From NCBI GenBank assembly GCA_003242115.1, contig QBMP01000143.1, forward strand, positions 1,994-10,804: 8,811 bases of DNA, read 5' to 3'. Source of the stretch: Phormidesmis priestleyi. GTDB lineage: Bacteria; Cyanobacteriota; Cyanobacteriia; Phormidesmidales; Phormidesmidaceae. The position numbers were made by a program, and so were the translations under genes. Each line of letters opens with the position of its first letter. The first letter of the stretch is position 1. This document shows positions 6,397 through 8,811 of the stretch, one piece after another. The notes beneath the pieces are model-generated. The model did not search any database. It was not told the origin of the DNA and saw nothing but the letters and a program-made list of their open reading frames with translations.

Positions 6397-6670
6397 TGCA
6401 TTTGCAAATGATTGGACTGGCGCTAGCGATCGCGGTCACGACTCGTCTGATTGCTGGCGATAGGTCGGCTAAGGCGATGTCCGTTCGAGCGGGATCTAGC
6501 TATTCTTGGCGATCGCGCTGGCACTCTACGCTGACGGCTTTTGTGGTGCCGCCATTGCTGCTGGTGGCGACAGCGGTGGCAGTGGTGGCAATGGGCATCA
6601 GTACGGCTCATCCTTGGGAAGGAAAGCTTAGCTACGCCTTGGCAGTCGGCTTTTTGGCAGCAGCGATCGC
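6204..6670. repeat. Cluster of HIP1 palindromes (GCGATCGC) in blaI and the M56 gene
   Basis: Five copies of the cyanobacterial highly iterated palindrome occur within 470 bp: 6204-6211, 6343-6350, 6426-6433, 6509-6516 and 6663-6670. The gap from the second to the third and from the third to the fourth is 83 bp each, probably by chance. The other copies in the window start at 1101, 1441, 2540, 3501, 3598, 7290, 8170, 8243 and 8446. Confidence 0.9.
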
Positions 6671-7340
6671 GCTATGGGCACAGCTTGTTTGGTCAGTGCG
6701 CAATACGCTAGCTGAAATTCGGCGCTATCCTCAAAAGCCCATAAAAATTCATCCTGAGAATCCTGATGGTTCTGATGGTATAGCGTCAGCGCCCGTAACT
6801 GGTCGTATTCTCGATGTACCCGCCGTTTTTAGCGCTCAGGTAGGGTTGTGGTCATCTGAGCTGGTGGTCAGTCAGGGATTGCTTGAGTATTTAGATGATG
6901 AGCATTTGGCGGCTGTGCTGGCTCATGAGTCGGGCCATGCGCATTATCGAGACACGTTTTGGTTCTTTTGGCTGGGCGGACTGCGGCGCTTAACAAGATG
7001 GCTGCCGCATACTGAGGCGCTGTGGCAAGAGCTGCTGCTTTTTCGGGAAATTCGGGCGGATGGCTGGGCTGTGCGTAAAGTTGATCCGCTGGTGTTGGCA
7101 GAGTCGCTGATGAGCGTGATTACTGCGCCGCTGATGGTGGATGAGGCGGTTTGTGCAGGGTTTAGCTGCGCGGCACCGCGTAGCCGCTTGGCGCAGAGAG
7201 TAGATGCTTTATTAGAAAGTGATTTGCTTCAGGCGTCGGATCAGGGCACTGCTGATAAAGGCGCTGGACGTATCGATTGGCAGTGGGTGGCGATCGCCCT
7301 TTCGCTCAGCCCGCTGATTACCATTCCTTTTCACTATTAA
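6393..7340 (+). CDS. M56-family (BlaR1-like) membrane zinc metalloprotease
   Basis: This 315-residue membrane protein is the likely partner of the BlaI-type repressor. Hydrophobic segments lie at about 5-21, 47-69 and 79-101. A fourth, weaker one follows the active site (about 188-196), and one lies at the C-terminus (297-312). The M56 core PAVFSAQVGLWSSELVVSQG (143-162) precedes the zinc motif HESGH (His178, Glu179, His182). Glu219 in EIRAD (219-223) is the probable third ligand. In BlaR1/MecR1 this domain is activated by an extracellular sensor and leads to repressor cleavage. Here the protein stops soon after the protease domain and has no penicillin-binding domain, so the signal is unknown. 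The start ATG overlaps the blaI stop by four bases, and a second in-frame ATG follows at once. Four HIP1 sites fall in the gene. Confidence 0.87.
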   Translation: MMHLQMIGLALAIAVTTRLIAGDRSAKAMSVRAGSSYSWRSRWHSTLTAFVVPPLLLVATAVAVVAMGISTAHPWEGKLSYALAVGFLAAAIALWAQLVWSVRNTLAEIRRYPQKPIKIHPENPDGSDGIASAPVTGRILDVPAVFSAQVGLWSSELVVSQGLLEYLDDEHLAAVLAHESGHAHYRDTFWFFWLGGLRRLTRWLPHTEALWQELLLFREIRADGWAVRKVDPLVLAESLMSVITAPLMVDEAVCAGFSCAAPRSRLAQRVDALLESDLLQASDQGTADKGAGRIDWQWVAIALSLSPLITIPFHY

Positions 7341-7363
7341 TTTAGTTAATAATTTAGCTAAAT
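7338..7363 (+). repeat. 12-bp tandem duplication and palindrome before the aldehyde dehydrogenase gene
   Basis: TAATTTAGTTAA (7338-7349) is followed directly by TAATTTAGCTAA (7350-7361), which differs by one base. The first copy starts at the TAA stop of the M56 gene. The second copy gives a perfect 12-bp palindrome, ATTTAGCTAAAT (7352-7363). It lies 30 bp before the aldehyde dehydrogenase start and might be an operator, but a slippage scar is equally possible. Confidence 0.5.
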
Positions 7364-7392
7364 GTAACCCTCACCTTAGCTATCTAAAAGCC

Positions 7393-8763
7393 ATGCAAAA
7401 TATTTTGGCAGCGCAACGGGCGTACTTTGCGAGTGGCGAGACGCTAGAACTTAGCTTTCGGCGCACTCAGCTCAAAAGGTTGCAAACCAGTATAGAAGAG
7501 GCCGCAGATGACATTTATGCAGCCCTCAAAGCGGACTTAGGCAAATGTGAGCTAGAAGCCTATGTCAGTGAGCTAGCGCTTATTAACAGTGAAATTAAGC
7601 AGGCGCTGAAGCATCTGCCGATCTGGATGCGGGGTCGGCGGGCCAAAATTCCGCTGCCTTTTTTGCCCGCAACCGGACGAGTTGTGCCGGAGCCTTTGGG
7701 TGTCGTGCTGATTATTAGCCCGTGGAACTATCCTTTTCAGCTAGCGTTGGGGCCATTGGTGAGTGCGATTGCAGCGGGTAACTGCGTAGTGATCAAACCA
7801 TCTGAAATGGCTCCTCAGACGTCGAGCCAGGTGGCGAGGCTGATTGCCAAAACGTTTTCGCCGCATTACGTAACGGTACAAGAAGGCGGCGTAGAAACCG
7901 CTCAAGCCCTTTTGGCCGAGCCGTTTGACCATATCTTTTTTACCGGCAGTCCGGCGGTTGGCAAAATCGTGATGCGAGCGGCGGCTGAGCACCTTATCCC
8001 GGTGACGCTAGAGCTAGGCGGCAAAAATCCGTGTGTGGTGAGCGAGCAGGCAGATATTGCGGTCGCGGCGCGGCGGATTGTATGGGGTAAGTGCTTTAAC
8101 GCCGGGCAGACCTGTGTGGCTCCTGATTATTTGCTGGTGCAGCGGGCGGTGAAAGCTGACTTGATGCAGGCGATCGCGCGCACTGTGATTGAGTTTTTTG
8201 GGGAGGATATGGCGGTCAGTGATGACTATGGTCGAATTGTGAGCGATCGCCATTTCCAAAGGCTTTATGAGCTGATGAATGAGGCTCTAGCTAGTGGGCA
8301 AAAAGTGATCGGTGGCCAGTGCGATCCGAACGCTCGCTACATGGCTTTGACGGTAATCGATCAGGTGCCGGAGACAGCGGCAGCGATGCGTGAAGAGATT
8401 TTCGGGCCGATTTTGCCGGTGGTGACGTATGACGATTTTAGCGAGGCGATCGCCTTTATCAATCAGCGCCCCAAACCCTTAGCCATCTATTTGTTTTCAG
8501 CCGATGCAGCGCAGCAAAAGGCCATAGAAACTCAAACCTCATCGGGCGGTTTATGCTTCAACGAAACGCTGAGTCAGTATGCTGTCAGCGATTTGCCGTT
8601 TGGCGGGGTCGGGCAAAGTGGGCTGGGTGTGGCTCATGGCAAATCAGGCTTTGATACTTTTTCTCACCCCAAAAGTATTTTGAAAAATCCGACTTGGCTC
8701 GATCTGGCCCTGCGCTATCCGCCCTACAAAGGCAAACTCGCTCTGCTGAAAAAGCTGCTGTAG
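7393..8763 (+). CDS. NAD(P)-dependent aldehyde dehydrogenase, class-3/fatty-aldehyde type
   Basis: The 456-residue protein oxidises an aldehyde to the carboxylic acid. Asn112 in SPWNYPFQLALGPL stabilises the oxyanion, and the cofactor loop is FTGSPAVG (183-190). The general base is Glu207 in LELGGKNP, and the nucleophile is Cys241 in FNAGQTCVAPDYLL. The late motif EEIFGPILPVV and the ending LRYPPYKGKL are typical of the class-3/fatty-aldehyde group, which is shorter than the roughly 500-residue class-1 and class-2 enzymes. Cyanobacterial members are linked to oxidation of long-chain aldehydes from alkane and lipid turnover, so that is the favoured substrate, by inference. The C-terminus is amphipathic (KLALLKKLL), which may aid membrane contact. 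The start ATG has only a weak ribosome site. The 52-bp gap allows cotranscription with the BlaI-M56 pair. Three HIP1 sites lie inside. Confidence 0.92.
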   Translation: MQNILAAQRAYFASGETLELSFRRTQLKRLQTSIEEAADDIYAALKADLGKCELEAYVSELALINSEIKQALKHLPIWMRGRRAKIPLPFLPATGRVVPEPLGVVLIISPWNYPFQLALGPLVSAIAAGNCVVIKPSEMAPQTSSQVARLIAKTFSPHYVTVQEGGVETAQALLAEPFDHIFFTGSPAVGKIVMRAAAEHLIPVTLELGGKNPCVVSEQADIAVAARRIVWGKCFNAGQTCVAPDYLLVQRAVKADLMQAIARTVIEFFGEDMAVSDDYGRIVSDRHFQRLYELMNEALASGQKVIGGQCDPNARYMALTVIDQVPETAAAMREEIFGPILPVVTYDDFSEAIAFINQRPKPLAIYLFSADAAQQKAIETQTSSGGLCFNETLSQYAVSDLPFGGVGQSGLGVAHGKSGFDTFSHPKSILKNPTWLDLALRYPPYKGKLALLKKLL

Positions 8764-8776
8764 CCGTCAGCTCGGC

Positions 8777-8811
8777 GGCAAATCAGTGGCAAATTGTGGG
8801 CAAATCAGTGG
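8777..8811 (+). repeat. 11-bp tandem repeat at the right edge
   Basis: GGCAAATCAGT (8777-8787), GGCAAATTGTG (8788-8798) and GGCAAATCAGT (8799-8809) follow one another, and the last GG may begin a fourth copy. The first and third units are identical. The array starts 13 bases after the aldehyde dehydrogenase stop and runs off the window, so its full size is unknown. Confidence 0.65.

Overview
The window is from a cyanobacterial chromosome. The evidence is a photosystem II core gene (psbB, C-terminal half) followed by psbT, cyanobacterial-type nrdR, rpsA and metK genes, and 14 copies of the cyanobacterial HIP1 palindrome GCGATCGC in 8.8 kb. An 8-base word is expected only about 0.13 times by chance at even base composition. 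The genus cannot be fixed from the sequence. All eight recognised genes are on the + strand.

Bases 1-1005 hold photosystem II: the last 240 residues of CP47 (psbB), a 13-bp tandem duplication across its stop codon, a spacer of about 180 bp, and the 32-residue psbT. A rho-independent-type terminator at 1125-1179 separates this block from nrdR (1275-1832), the zinc-ribbon/ATP-cone regulator of ribonucleotide reductase genes. A 330-bp non-coding stretch with a weak terminator and a probable leader then precedes rpsA (2163-3233). RpsA is ribosomal protein S1 with three S1 domains and an acidic tail containing six Gly-Glu-Ser repeats. It ends in a clear terminator.

Next is a HAD-family phosphatase (3388-4218) with a low-complexity tail. 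A 254-bp spacer containing several inverted repeats leads to metK (4473-5735), S-adenosylmethionine synthetase, which starts at TTG behind a perfect Shine-Dalgarno sequence. From memory of cyanobacterial genomes, this psbB-psbT-nrdR-rpsA-(HAD)-metK order recurs widely, so this part looks like conserved core chromosome.

The right part (5849-8811) looks more lineage-specific. A strong terminator closes metK. A BlaI/MecI-family repressor and an M56 (BlaR1-like) membrane metalloprotease follow, overlapping by four bases. No beta-lactamase and no penicillin-sensing domain are visible. A class-3-type aldehyde dehydrogenase follows after 52 bp. The simplest reading is a protease-repressor switch with an unknown signal. 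A 12-bp palindrome lies in front of blaI and another in front of the aldehyde dehydrogenase gene, as possible operators. No CRISPR array, transposase, tRNA or rRNA was seen. The features most worth checking are the orphan BlaI-M56 switch, the structured metK leader, the S1 GES tail, and the habit of short tandem duplications just after stop codons.
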